Source: Synechococcus sp. PCC 7335 (GTDB taxonomy: Bacteria; Cyanobacteriota; Cyanobacteriia; Phormidesmidales; Phormidesmidaceae). From it: a stretch of 64,000 nucleotides of DNA. Where the stretch lies: assembly GCF_000155595.1 (NCBI RefSeq), contig NZ_DS989905.1, forward strand, positions 509,040 to 573,039, read 5' to 3'. Positions 9,189 through 18,202 of the stretch are shown here, piece by piece; positions within the stretch are counted from its first letter, which is position 1; each line of letters begins with the position of its first letter. The position numbers were made by a program, and so were the translations under genes. A model generated the notes under the pieces. That model had not been told where the DNA came from, ran no database searches, and saw nothing but the letters and a program-made list of their open reading frames with translations.

Positions 9189-10032
9189 ATGGATTGTCCG
9201 CATTGCCACTCGCCTCATATCTCGCAGCTCCAGCGCAAAACCCATCTAGGCTATACCATGTTTCGCTGCAAACGCTGTCGCCGGACGTTCAATCAGCGCA
9301 CAGATACGCCATTTAATTTTGTGGAAGTCCCAACAGACATTATCTTCCAGGTGTTGCTCTGCCGCGTCCGCTATAAGCTCAGCTATCGGGATGTGGCTGA
9401 GTTCTTTTTGCTTAGAGGCTTTCAGTTTACCCACGAAACTGCAAGGGATTGGGAGGAACGTTTCCTACCTCATTTTACAGAGCAGATTAGAACAAAGCGA
9501 AAGGGCAAAGTCGGCAAATTATGGATGATTGACGAGACTTACGTGAAAGTCTGTGGGCAGTGGTGCTACCTCTACCGAGGCATTGATGAAGATGGCAATC
9601 TGGTAGACGTTCGCCTTAGCAAAACTCGCGACATGGCTGGCACCAAAGCCTTCTTTGCTCAAGCCATCGATCTGCACGAGGACGCTCCTGACAAGGTCGC
9701 GACCGATGGCTTAGCATCTTACCCACGGGCGATTGAAGAAGACTTAGGTGAGAAAGTTCAGCATGAAGTCCGCCCCTGCACAGCCAATCCAGTTGAACAA
9801 AGTCATCGGCGCATCAAACGCCGCTATTATCCAACCCTGGGGTTCGGTGAGTTTGAGGCTGCGCAGAGATTTTGCAGAGCAGTCGATGAAGTTGGCAACT
9901 TCCTGAGGCCTCGTAGCCGAATGGCAGAATTCGTGTGCCTTGGCGATCGCAGAGCGCAGTTACTGAAGGGAGTTGAAGAATTGGAAGATCTGTTCCAAGC
10001 TTCCTAAACAGAAATAGGGGTAGGTGCGATCA
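9161..10032. mobile_element. IS6-type insertion sequence bracketed by 12-base direct repeats
   Basis: An intact transposase gene (9189-10007) is flanked by identical direct copies of taggtgcgatca at 9161-9172 and 10021-10032. No matching terminal inverted repeat was found just inside them, so the exact element ends are uncertain. The repeats may be target duplication or part of a recombination scar. The element lies directly upstream of a second, truncated IS6 copy. Confidence 0.55.
9189..10007 (+). CDS. IS6/IS240-family DDE transposase with zinc-finger N-terminus
   Basis: This 272-residue transposase starts with a zinc-ribbon (CPHC then CKRC) and a helix-turn-helix region, followed by the IS6 catalytic core. 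The first Asp is in WMIDETYVKV, the second in VATDGLASYPRAI and the Glu in NPVEQSHRRIKRRYYPTLGF. The length is near the upper end for the family, because of the finger. The enzyme catalyses replicative transposition through cointegrates. The gene looks intact. Confidence 0.9.
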   Translation: MDCPHCHSPHISQLQRKTHLGYTMFRCKRCRRTFNQRTDTPFNFVEVPTDIIFQVLLCRVRYKLSYRDVAEFFLLRGFQFTHETARDWEERFLPHFTEQIRTKRKGKVGKLWMIDETYVKVCGQWCYLYRGIDEDGNLVDVRLSKTRDMAGTKAFFAQAIDLHEDAPDKVATDGLASYPRAIEEDLGEKVQHEVRPCTANPVEQSHRRIKRRYYPTLGFGEFEAAQRFCRAVDEVGNFLRPRSRMAEFVCLGDRRAQLLKGVEELEDLFQAS

Positions 10033-10078
10033 CACTACTGATGAGCAGGTGAATTGTGGCTACTCAGTCCTGACAAAT

Positions 10079-10492
10079 TCTGGTGTAGTGCTCGATATCC
10101 TGATGCAGCGATGCCGCAATAAAGCAGCCGCGAAGAAGGTTTTCCGAAAACTGCTTAAGCTAGCAGGCTTTGCCCCTAGAGTCATCGTTACCGATAAGCT
10201 TAAAAGCTACGGGGCAGCGAAGAAGGAATTATTGAAAAGCGTAGAACACAGACAGCACAAAGACTTGAACAATCGAGCTGAGAACTCGCATAGACAGACT
10301 CGAGTTAGGGAGAGGCGAATGGGCCGATTCAAATCGGTGGGTCAAGCACAGCGCTTTCTGTCAGCCTTGGAACCGATACGTGGTCATTTCCATCCCCATC
10401 AGCACAAACAGACGGCTTCAGAATATAGAAAAACGATGCGCCAGCAGATCGACAGTTGGAGATTGATCGCAGGGGTCGGCGTGATCGCATAG
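10079..10492 (+). pseudogene. 5'-truncated IS6-family transposase (copy of the 54.8-kb element)
   Basis: From about 10079 the frame matches the C-terminal 60% of the transposase at 54780-55481 (both read GVVLDILMQRCRNKAAAKK, then the ITDKLKSYGAAKK and RAENSHRQTR catalytic segments). The N-terminal DNA-binding part and first catalytic Asp are missing. Downstream, similarity continues to a degenerate terminal inverted repeat near 10548-10562 (acttgtcgatgcc, against acttgacaatgcc in the intact copy). It is an inactive remnant, perhaps broken by arrival of the neighbouring IS6 element. Confidence 0.85.
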
Positions 10493-10698
10493 GCCGAGCT
10501 GATAACACTAAATCAATAAATCTGTTCTAAATTTGGCCAGTTAAGAGTAACTTGTCGATGCCTACCTGGAATTTAACAACCGATCGCTACAAACAGTTTA
10601 CAAATCAAAACAGAAACCAAATACTGAAATACTCTTCTCCTTAGTATTTTCTGCTGTTGGTTTTACACTGACTTTTCCGTTAACCTTGCGCAAGTTGG

Positions 10699-13107
10699 TC
10701 ATCTAAACACCCATGTTTTTGAAGCAGGGGGGGGATAGACAGATACCATCCCGAATGCCATTAAATGGGCCTGACTTTCCTTAGTTAACAGAGCCTGTGC
10801 TAAGCCCTTTCCAATAGTGGCTCGGGTATTGTCCAAAGGATAAATAATGGCGAGCGGATAGGCTAAGGCATAGTCACCTGAGCGAATGACGTCTGCATGA
10901 GGAGAATAACTGCCTTTACGAACACACAGGTCACTTTCTGGCGTTACCACCTTCCCCGAATCAAAAACCAGCGGTGATATGGTCTGACGGCCATCTGCTA
11001 AGGCTAACGGATATACGGAACATTGGCCAAGTGCCTGACTCAGGGGAGCAATGGCAATACTACCCTCGTTGCGACTTTCAAAATCCTGCAAAATCTGACG
11101 GAACATTGGCAGAATTGGCTGAGGTTGTTCTACTAGAGGCTGTCCATTGGTAATTAAGGAACTTGCTGATGAGCCAAAGGTAGTCTCTGAAATAGTCAGC
11201 TGTAGAAAAATCTCTCGATTGGTTTCATCGTCAGACCAGTAGCGCCGCACCGGTAGGTTAATCGGGCTTAACTGCTCCCAGTTTGTGATTTTGTTAGCAT
11301 ACAATTTTTTTAGAACAGTCATCGTTATCTTGCCATTAAGAGCTGTTGGCAAGCTGCTGTCTCTCTTCGCGTAGCTAAAGGCCACCACCGGCACTAGGCT
11401 ATCATAGGCAATGATGGTAGCTGTTACATCGAGGGGCAATGGCCCGATCAGGGGCAGAATGGCAAAGTCGGCCTGGCCAGATTGCACGGCCGTAATCGTA
11501 GCCGCCATTGATGTATCCTCACAGATATGGGATTGATCATTGACATGACACCACTGATTAAAAGATAAGTCGGGTTGAAGCGCTGCGGCCGGTTCTAAAA
11601 GGTCAGAGCTTGGGGTAACAATATTGCTGCGACTCGTAGATTCTAGTAGGGGTTGAAATAGCGGTTGCCAATAGGCCGAATTGGGTATGGCGTAGGTATA
11701 CTCGCCTGAAGGAATGCCATCCACATCTTCGATGCAGCAGGGGGCCAAGACTATCTGTGCTTGTGTTTGTTGGGATCGCCAGACTATCCACAGCAGGCCA
11801 CCCAAGGCTCCCAACACTAGGGTACCAACGGCGACAAAGGGAATTATCTGTCGGTACCATGTTTTTTCAAGAAAGTGTGTTTTCGCGTTCCGCTTTTCCA
11901 ACTGGCTAGTGACGGGCTCAGGTGGTAGTTGGCGTAATCTATTACGGGCTGATTCAGCACTATTAAAGGTAGCGTCAGGGGCAATGAGTTGACGGATAAA
12001 TTGTTGTAGGGCTTTATCTGTTGTTTTGGGCCAATGAGCGTCAAGGTAAGGGTTGAGAGAAAAACCGTGTTCATCTACGGTCATGCCATTAAGCACCCAA
12101 AAAGCTACCTGTCCAAGAGCACTCAAATCATCCTGAAAACTGAGCTCATCTTGTGCTCTTAGATCACTTCGCTCGATAATAGCGGGATCAAAGAGGGTGT
12201 TCCAAAGAAGAAAGTCCGTAACATAGACAAATCCTTGAGGAGAGCTATCGCTGGCATTGGCTGCCCATAACAAACTATTGAGATTCAGGTTGCCATGAAT
12301 GACACCCTGCCGCACTTGACCGGTGGGTACGGTGAAGCGTTGTTGGTGTAAAAAGATGAGGGTTTGAAGGGATTGGTCGAGCAGGTCTCGTACCATTGAG
12401 TTGGTAAAAGGACCGTGGTGAGCACAAAACTGATTGAGGGTAGGTGCACGGCTCAAATCAGAAGTAATTAAAAAACATCGCTCTCCAGTGGGATCGGTGA
12501 TGGCATCTAAGGGAACAACCATGCGGATATCTTGGGCGCGTCCATCGGCGAGGACAATACCAGCGAGCCCGATGAATTGTTCTTGATAGCGTCGCTGTTC
12601 GTCTAAGTTAAAGTATCGCGAAGGAAGGAGATATTCTTGAATAATGATAGAGTCTCCGGACCTCAGGCAAATGCCGTCGTAGAGGCGGCTAAGACCTCGG
12701 CGACCCAGCGGCTGACTAATTTTGTACTGGCCATGTTTACCAGTGAGTTGTTGTTCTGGGGTGAGCCAGGCAGGGAAATAACAAGATTGGCATATAAGGC
12801 TGGTAGGTTCACCAGGCGTACTGATATGTTCTTGGCAGGTGAGGGGGTCGTTATGAGTGCAGTAGTATTGGCGGTAATAAGGATGGAGGGGTTGAATGAC
12901 ATCTTGCTTCTCCACGGCTTTATTCTCTACTGTCTTTGAATTGGAAGGGAGATTTTCGTCTGGCAGCACTTCTAGCTTAATTTTTTCTAAAGCTGCTTGA
13001 AACCAGTCTACTCTCATAAGAGATTGATATCGTGAAATCCGCTGAGGTAGTGGCAACTTGAGCAAGTGACGTCGAAGAAAACTAGTCGTTAAGGGCTCTA
13101 GAATCAT
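10699..13107 (-). CDS. Membrane-spanning pseudokinase fused to a phosphate-binding-like (PstS-type) domain
   Basis: The protein has 802 residues. The N-terminal part has a possible zinc knuckle (CTHNDPLTCQEH then CQSC, about residues 85-115), then a Ser/Thr-kinase-like domain. In that domain the glycine loop is LGRRGLSRLY, the VAIK lysine is replaced (IIIQEY), the HRDLKPxN loop reads HGNLNLNSLL, and DFG reads DFLLWN, so catalysis is not expected. One membrane span lies at about 420-442. Residues after 445 resemble a periplasmic solute-binding domain of the PstS kind (FAILPLIGPLP, LKKLYANKITNWEQLS, SSASSLI). GAGGA precedes the ATG. It lies at the far end of the leftward injection-system group and is divergent from the channel-like gene. 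My inference is a transmembrane receptor that signals by binding rather than by phosphorylation. Confidence 0.8.
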   Translation of the reverse strand: MILEPLTTSFLRRHLLKLPLPQRISRYQSLMRVDWFQAALEKIKLEVLPDENLPSNSKTVENKAVEKQDVIQPLHPYYRQYYCTHNDPLTCQEHISTPGEPTSLICQSCYFPAWLTPEQQLTGKHGQYKISQPLGRRGLSRLYDGICLRSGDSIIIQEYLLPSRYFNLDEQRRYQEQFIGLAGIVLADGRAQDIRMVVPLDAITDPTGERCFLITSDLSRAPTLNQFCAHHGPFTNSMVRDLLDQSLQTLIFLHQQRFTVPTGQVRQGVIHGNLNLNSLLWAANASDSSPQGFVYVTDFLLWNTLFDPAIIERSDLRAQDELSFQDDLSALGQVAFWVLNGMTVDEHGFSLNPYLDAHWPKTTDKALQQFIRQLIAPDATFNSAESARNRLRQLPPEPVTSQLEKRNAKTHFLEKTWYRQIIPFVAVGTLVLGALGGLLWIVWRSQQTQAQIVLAPCCIEDVDGIPSGEYTYAIPNSAYWQPLFQPLLESTSRSNIVTPSSDLLEPAAALQPDLSFNQWCHVNDQSHICEDTSMAATITAVQSGQADFAILPLIGPLPLDVTATIIAYDSLVPVVAFSYAKRDSSLPTALNGKITMTVLKKLYANKITNWEQLSPINLPVRRYWSDDETNREIFLQLTISETTFGSSASSLITNGQPLVEQPQPILPMFRQILQDFESRNEGSIAIAPLSQALGQCSVYPLALADGRQTISPLVFDSGKVVTPESDLCVRKGSYSPHADVIRSGDYALAYPLAIIYPLDNTRATIGKGLAQALLTKESQAHLMAFGMVSVYPPPASKTWVFR

Positions 13108-13553
13108 GTAGCCGTCCTCAGGAAATAAAAAGTATTTATCCAGATGTCAGAGACTCTCTGACATCAGCGGTTCTCTTGAGATATTTATCAGAATATATTT
13201 TCTAATTTTACTGAAAAACATCTCTCGATAAGGTCTGATTACTTAATATCACAATTAAGCGAAAAGAATACTTCAAAGGCCTTAGTAAATATTATTTGAG
13301 AGTATTTATTACATAATGTTTCTGACAACGACAGAATTAATCGATATTGTGTGGGAGTTTGTAGTATAAGGGTGCTAAAGGGTGCGTCAATTAGATGAAG
13401 CTAAAAAGACCAGGAGACTAGGTGATTAGCAAAAAACTAACAGTCGCGATAGACATCGCTTCTAAAAGATACGTTTTACCTTATGAGAAAACAGCTCGCT
13501 TAAAATAGTTTTCTCTAAATAACTAAATTAGTGTAATTAGTGTAGTAACTACT
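13108..13553. promoter_or_regulatory. AT-rich divergent promoter region
   Basis: About 445 bases separate the divergent pseudokinase and channel-like genes. The DNA is distinctly AT-rich, especially 13190-13330 and 13490-13553, and must hold both promoters. No single operator or long palindrome can be singled out. Confidence 0.45.
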
Positions 13554-14816
13554 ATGAATATAAAAAAGTGGTGGGGAATTTCTAATTCTATTTCTCTCTT
13601 ATTCTTGATACTAATTGGGGGAATGTGGGTTTATGCTACCCACAGCTACAGCCCGAATCAAGACCAACTAACGAAAAAGACAGAGGTTGATGCCTATTTG
13701 TCTGAATTCTTATCCGATCGAGAAAATGACGAGGTACCCACTGGCGTCTTTATCCAATCACTTAAGTTTAACAATTCAACAGAGGTTAACTTTACAGGCT
13801 ATATTTGGCAAACCTATGATAGGGCCTACACTGCAAAGTATAAGAATCCGGAAGATATTCCAGTTGGCTTTGTTCTGCCTGAGGCTGTTGAAAGTGAAAG
13901 CAATGGAGCTCCCAAGTTTGCATACAGAAAGGTGAAAGGTAATAAGGAGGTTATTGGCTGGTATTTTGAGGCGACCTTAAAGCAGAAATTTGAATATTCA
14001 AAATATCCTTTTGATCATAAGAATGTCTGGGTTCGGTTGTGGAGTAATGATTTTAAGCCGAACAAGGTTTTGGTACCCGATTTCGATGGATATGAATCCA
14101 CTGATCTCGAGAAAGCTTTTGGCTATGATACAGATATCGTCTTAGGTGATTGGCAGCTTTTAGAAACTTTCTTTGACTATAAAGAGAAATCTTATAATTC
14201 TAACTTTGGCATTTTTGAAGACGATGAGCTAAACGCTCACCCCGAGCTTTATTTTAACGTTGTGCTCAAGCGGCGTTTCTTAAATTCTTTTGTTGTCTAC
14301 ATTTTACCACTAGCGATTATTGCCTGCTTAATATTTGCGACCTTAATGATGATTACGAAGGATCCTAATAAGGAGTCTAGTTTGGGTATGAATACTAGCG
14401 GTGTGATTGGCGTTTGCTCTGGTTTATTTTTTATTGTGCTGTTGTCGCAGGTCCAGATTCGGGAGCAGTTTGCAGGGTCTGATATTGTTTATATTGAGTA
14501 TCTTTATCCGTTAATGTATTTATCGCTGTTGGGGGTTTCGGTCAATTCTTATTTATTTGCGTTGCCGGACAATGGAAATAATCGGCTCCTGTATTGGATC
14601 CATAAGGATGATAATGTGCACCCGAGGTTGATATTTTGGCCATTGTTGTTAGGGAGTGCGACGGTGATTACGGCTTGTGCGTTGCTACCTGAGGAGAGTG
14701 GGCAGGATCAATCAAGGCAGGGGCAGACATTTGGGGGGGAGAAGATTCAAGTAGCTGAGATGGTAGAGGTTTCGGATGTTTTTGACATTTTAAGAACAGA
14801 GAAGTTAGAGGGTTAG
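13554..14816 (+). CDS. Pentameric ligand-gated ion channel-like membrane protein
   Basis: The protein has 420 residues: an N-terminal signal anchor (about 10-28), a beta-rich outer domain to about residue 240, then four hydrophobic spans (about 246-268, 280-300, 313-335, 358-378). The outer domain contains FEYSKYPFDHKNVWVRLW, which matches the Pro-loop (F-x-YPFDxQ) that sits at the membrane interface of Cys-loop-type channels; the flanking cysteines are absent, as in prokaryotic members. Family members are cation or anion channels opened by small ligands. The gene lies alone on the plus strand inside the leftward injection-system block and converges on the TPR gene. Sequence alone does not prove conduction; a pLGIC-derived sensor fold is the alternative. 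Confidence 0.6.
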   Translation: MNIKKWWGISNSISLLFLILIGGMWVYATHSYSPNQDQLTKKTEVDAYLSEFLSDRENDEVPTGVFIQSLKFNNSTEVNFTGYIWQTYDRAYTAKYKNPEDIPVGFVLPEAVESESNGAPKFAYRKVKGNKEVIGWYFEATLKQKFEYSKYPFDHKNVWVRLWSNDFKPNKVLVPDFDGYESTDLEKAFGYDTDIVLGDWQLLETFFDYKEKSYNSNFGIFEDDELNAHPELYFNVVLKRRFLNSFVVYILPLAIIACLIFATLMMITKDPNKESSLGMNTSGVIGVCSGLFFIVLLSQVQIREQFAGSDIVYIEYLYPLMYLSLLGVSVNSYLFALPDNGNNRLLYWIHKDDNVHPRLIFWPLLLGSATVITACALLPEESGQDQSRQGQTFGGEKIQVAEMVEVSDVFDILRTEKLEG

Positions 14817-14856
14817 TTTTTTAGAGGGGATGCATATGAGTATCTATTACCGCTAC

Positions 14857-14882
14857 CTTTGTGCGGATTTATCCGTGCAAAG
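14857..14882. terminator. Bidirectional hairpin between convergent genes
   Basis: A 12-pair RNA stem (with two G-U pairs) and short loop, ctttgtgcggat / atccgtgcaaag. It lies between the ends of the rightward channel-like gene and the leftward TPR gene, with T-rich DNA following on the plus strand. It fits a shared terminator. Confidence 0.6.
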
Positions 14883-14904
14883 ATTGGATGTTTTGATTCT
14901 CTCT

Positions 14905-16620
14905 TTATTCTTCCATAGCTGTAGTCAACGTCTCCAAAGTCTCCTTTGCCAACTCATCCTCTGGATTCAACACCAACGCTGCCCGCAAATCCTCCATCGC
15001 GGCTTCATCCTCACCTAAATAAAACCGCGCTATCCCGCGTCCCGTCAACGCAGCCGCGTATCTCTCATCTAGCACTAACACATGGCCGTAGGTTTCAATC
15101 GCACCCTCATAATCTCCCAACGCCGACTGAGCTGCCCCCTTGTTATACCAAACCTGCACCGACGAATCATTTATCCGGATCGCCTCTTCTACCGACACGA
15201 GTGCTTCGCCATAATCTCCCATCTCCCACAACACCATACTACGATTGGTCCAAGCCCAATGATTATAGGGATTTAATCCTAGTCCTCGATCATAGGCCGC
15301 CAATGCCCGGGGATATTCAGTTCGCGCCCGAAAAATTAACCCGCGTGTAAACCACACATCGTCGGAAGAATCATCTATCACCAATGCCTGCGTATTCGCA
15401 TCTATTGCTTCATCGTACTGTTTTAAATACCAATAAATAATGCTCCGCTGATTGAAAGCCGCTGCATAGTTTGACGCTAATCCCACCGCCCGATTACTTG
15501 ATGCCAGAGCCTCCTCATACTCACCTTTTCCCGTTAATGCAATGCTGCGCTCATGCCACGCATTGGCCAGGGTATCATCACCCCAATCACCATCTCCTGA
15601 TAACGCTGCATCACAGGCCGTCAAGGCATCCTTATACCTGCTCAACCGATTCAAAACTCGGCATTTACCCAGTAGTGCTCTAGCAAAATCTGGCTTAAAT
15701 ATCACGGCCTGTTCGTACGAGACTAATGCCTCTTCGTTATGCTCAAGGTTATGAGCGAGGTTATGATCAAGATTCTCTAACACCTGTCCCTGGGCAGCCC
15801 AAATGAATGCATTCGTCGGATCCAGACCCAGCACTCGATCATAGGCAGAAATCGCTTCGTCAGGTTTCTCTTCCTGAGTGTGAATTGTACCTAAGAGAGT
15901 CCAAGCGATTGCCGGGCTCGCCTCGCCCCATAGCTGATTAGCTGCCAATGCTCTCTCACAGGATTGATTCGCTTGAGAGGTCAATAACAACATCAAATGA
16001 GCCTCACATTTTTTGGTGAGGGCAAACGCATACTGGGGCTCTACAGACAGAGCAAGGTCATAGGCCTGTACTGCCTGAACATAATATTCTTCTTGGGCCA
16101 AAATGATGCCACGGTAAACCCAGGCTAATGAGGGATTCCTCTCCCCCCAGTTATCATTGACTCTCAGGGCCTCATTACAACGTTCTAGAGCCGCTTCGGC
16201 TTGGTTGAGGGCGCCATAGGCAATGCATTGGTAGGTCATTGCTAACGAATGAGCCGCTTCAAAACGTAAGGCTTGATTAGCCGATGCGATCGCCTCTGAA
16301 TATTGCTCTGTATTGAGTAAGATTCCGCTGTGCTCTACCCAAATATTTACATCTTTTGGCCTTAGAGCGATCGCATGCTCACAGGCTACAAGTGCTTGTG
16401 AATACTCTTCTTCTTTTTCTTCGGCAGTGGCCTCTTTTGCAGCACTGATATGGAGTTTGCACAAATTCTCCCAATACTCAAAATCTTCGATCCCCTCTCC
16501 CAGGAGAGATGTTTGCGCCCAGGTTACAGATGGCATTAAAAGGAAAAGCATTACCGGAATGGCACAATGCCAGATGCTCCGGAGCATCATCGTTCCACTT
16601 ACCGTCACCCTACTCAACAT
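14905..16620 (-). CDS. Secreted TPR-repeat protein
   Basis: A 571-residue protein with an N-terminal signal sequence (hydrophobic core CAIPVMLFLLMPSVTWAQ ending in a signal-peptidase-like Ala-Gln site). It is followed by at least ten tetratricopeptide repeats with the usual W..G..L...G.Y.EAI..Y..AL.LDP pattern. TPR arrays are protein-binding scaffolds. The signal sequence places this one in the periplasm or lumen. GAGGA precedes the ATG at 16618-16620, and only 12 bases separate it from the stop of the Cache-HAMP gene upstream, so the two are almost certainly cotranscribed. Confidence 0.85.
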   Translation of the reverse strand: MLSRVTVSGTMMLRSIWHCAIPVMLFLLMPSVTWAQTSLLGEGIEDFEYWENLCKLHISAAKEATAEEKEEEYSQALVACEHAIALRPKDVNIWVEHSGILLNTEQYSEAIASANQALRFEAAHSLAMTYQCIAYGALNQAEAALERCNEALRVNDNWGERNPSLAWVYRGIILAQEEYYVQAVQAYDLALSVEPQYAFALTKKCEAHLMLLLTSQANQSCERALAANQLWGEASPAIAWTLLGTIHTQEEKPDEAISAYDRVLGLDPTNAFIWAAQGQVLENLDHNLAHNLEHNEEALVSYEQAVIFKPDFARALLGKCRVLNRLSRYKDALTACDAALSGDGDWGDDTLANAWHERSIALTGKGEYEEALASSNRAVGLASNYAAAFNQRSIIYWYLKQYDEAIDANTQALVIDDSSDDVWFTRGLIFRARTEYPRALAAYDRGLGLNPYNHWAWTNRSMVLWEMGDYGEALVSVEEAIRINDSSVQVWYNKGAAQSALGDYEGAIETYGHVLVLDERYAAALTGRGIARFYLGEDEAAMEDLRAALVLNPEDELAKETLETLTTAMEE

Positions 16621-16632
16621 TGCTCTTTTTCC

Positions 16633-18102
16633 TCAATGCTTAAGGTACTGATTGCGAGCCTGCTTCGCATGGCGTATGGCAGCATCCAAGGCATAGCGAT
16701 CGCTACCTCGGGTGCCATACTGTAGCTTCTCTTGCTCCAGTTGTTTAACCTGATCCGCCAAGGTTTGCTCTCGACTCACCACCACCGTGGCCATATCATC
16801 AAACACATCCGCCAAAACGCTAAACTCATCAGGACGTTGCATCACATCTGCTAAGGTGGCTGGATTAAACTGATGTTGTTTAATGTCATCGGCAGCCTGG
16901 TTTAGCTTTTCAATCGGCTGTAACATATAGCGTGCAGCAGCAAACGCCAAAAGTGAGGCAACAACCGTAGTCACACCTCCCCAGAAAAGTGTTTGACGAG
17001 TGTTCTTGTTGAATGTCTTGGTATAAGTATTCTTAGGAATCGTGACCACAATGAGCCAATCGCTAAAACTGCTATCGAGATTACTATTTACGTCGAGATT
17101 ATAAACATAGGCGAGTTGTGCTTGCCCTCCATAGTTAAAGGAAAAGCCATCAGAAATCATATTGCTCGATGTATGGTCTGCGATTCCGTTATGACCACTA
17201 TTTTTTTGTGATAGTTGGCTAATCATTGCTTTGAGCAATGGGTTGCTACTTTCTTCTGCTTTGACACGTGTAAAAGTATCTCCCTCACCACTAAATAGAT
17301 TGGCATCATTGGATGCTGCAATCAGAGCACCTGTCTTTTCTAAAATGAAAGCTTCTCCTTTTGAGCTTTCGGTTAAGTCATCGAGAAACTTATTTAATTC
17401 TAGTAGAGAAATATCACTACCAAAAACGCCCTCAAGTTGCCCCGAGGCATTGAAAAAGGGTGTAGCACGAGTAAGCACAAGGTTAGTACCATCCTGGGCA
17501 ACATAGACCTGGCTCCAAATAGGTTGTTGATGCTTTTTCGCATTCTTATACCAGTCCTGAGCTTTGGGGTTGTATTGAGCATCTGTGGCTTTGATCGTCA
17601 CAGGGTTTCCATCATTATCTGCCAGATAGGTGATGTATTGATCCTGGGTTGCTACATCCTTGATCTTGATGATGTGTTCTTCCTTTGTTCGTTCGCTGTA
17701 AGCTATGTGACCTAAGCGGTTGCCATAGAAAAAAATTTTGGGCAACTGCTTTGACTGTGTAATTCGCCAAAAATTATTGCTCAGCGCGCGCATATCCTGA
17801 AGATTGAGAACGCCACTATTCGCACCAGCCAAAGCACTTTCAGAGAGAGAAATAGGTGCCTCTAAATAGCGAAGCACTTCATTTTCAATATTCTTGGCGA
17901 CTTCCTTGCCGATAGTATCAATTGAATCATCAATGGCCCGCTTTCCGCTGATATAGGCTAATGAACTGGTTAGCGCGATGCCGATGACAACTGGTGTGAC
18001 AACAAACAATGGCAACGTCCAACGAATAGAAATAATCCGTCTTTTTTGAGGGCGAGTTGGTGAGGTCTCTACATAGGCCTCAACAGGCAATGGTTCTGAC
18101 AT
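16633..18102 (-). CDS. Cache-HAMP membrane sensor without output domain
   Basis: The protein has 489 residues. A short cytoplasmic lead is followed by a membrane span (about 28-50), an extracytoplasmic double Cache-type sensing domain (about 55-360; note DAQYNPKAQDWYKNAKKHQ and LTRATPFFNASGQLEGVFGSD, typical of dCache_1), a second span (about 370-392) and a HAMP linker (MLQPIEKLNQAADDIKQHQF). It ends in a short coiled-coil without kinase, cyclase or methyl-accepting signalling region. Double Cache domains bind small ligands such as amino acids. Lacking an output module, it must signal through a partner, plausibly one encoded nearby. Confidence 0.85.
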   Translation of the reverse strand: MSEPLPVEAYVETSPTRPQKRRIISIRWTLPLFVVTPVVIGIALTSSLAYISGKRAIDDSIDTIGKEVAKNIENEVLRYLEAPISLSESALAGANSGVLNLQDMRALSNNFWRITQSKQLPKIFFYGNRLGHIAYSERTKEEHIIKIKDVATQDQYITYLADNDGNPVTIKATDAQYNPKAQDWYKNAKKHQQPIWSQVYVAQDGTNLVLTRATPFFNASGQLEGVFGSDISLLELNKFLDDLTESSKGEAFILEKTGALIAASNDANLFSGEGDTFTRVKAEESSNPLLKAMISQLSQKNSGHNGIADHTSSNMISDGFSFNYGGQAQLAYVYNLDVNSNLDSSFSDWLIVVTIPKNTYTKTFNKNTRQTLFWGGVTTVVASLLAFAAARYMLQPIEKLNQAADDIKQHQFNPATLADVMQRPDEFSVLADVFDDMATVVVSREQTLADQVKQLEQEKLQYGTRGSDRYALDAAIRHAKQARNQYLKH

Positions 18103-18202
18103 AGCGAGGGCTCTTATAAAAAATATTAATAAGGTAAATGAACTCAGTTTTTTAGCCCAGAAGGGTTATTCTTCCTAGCACGTTACTCCACCGCCTAATG
18201 CA

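Noticed and set aside
14946-15754. Plus-strand frames within the TPR gene region
   Set aside because: They are His/Pro-rich shadows of the TPR repeats on the other strand.
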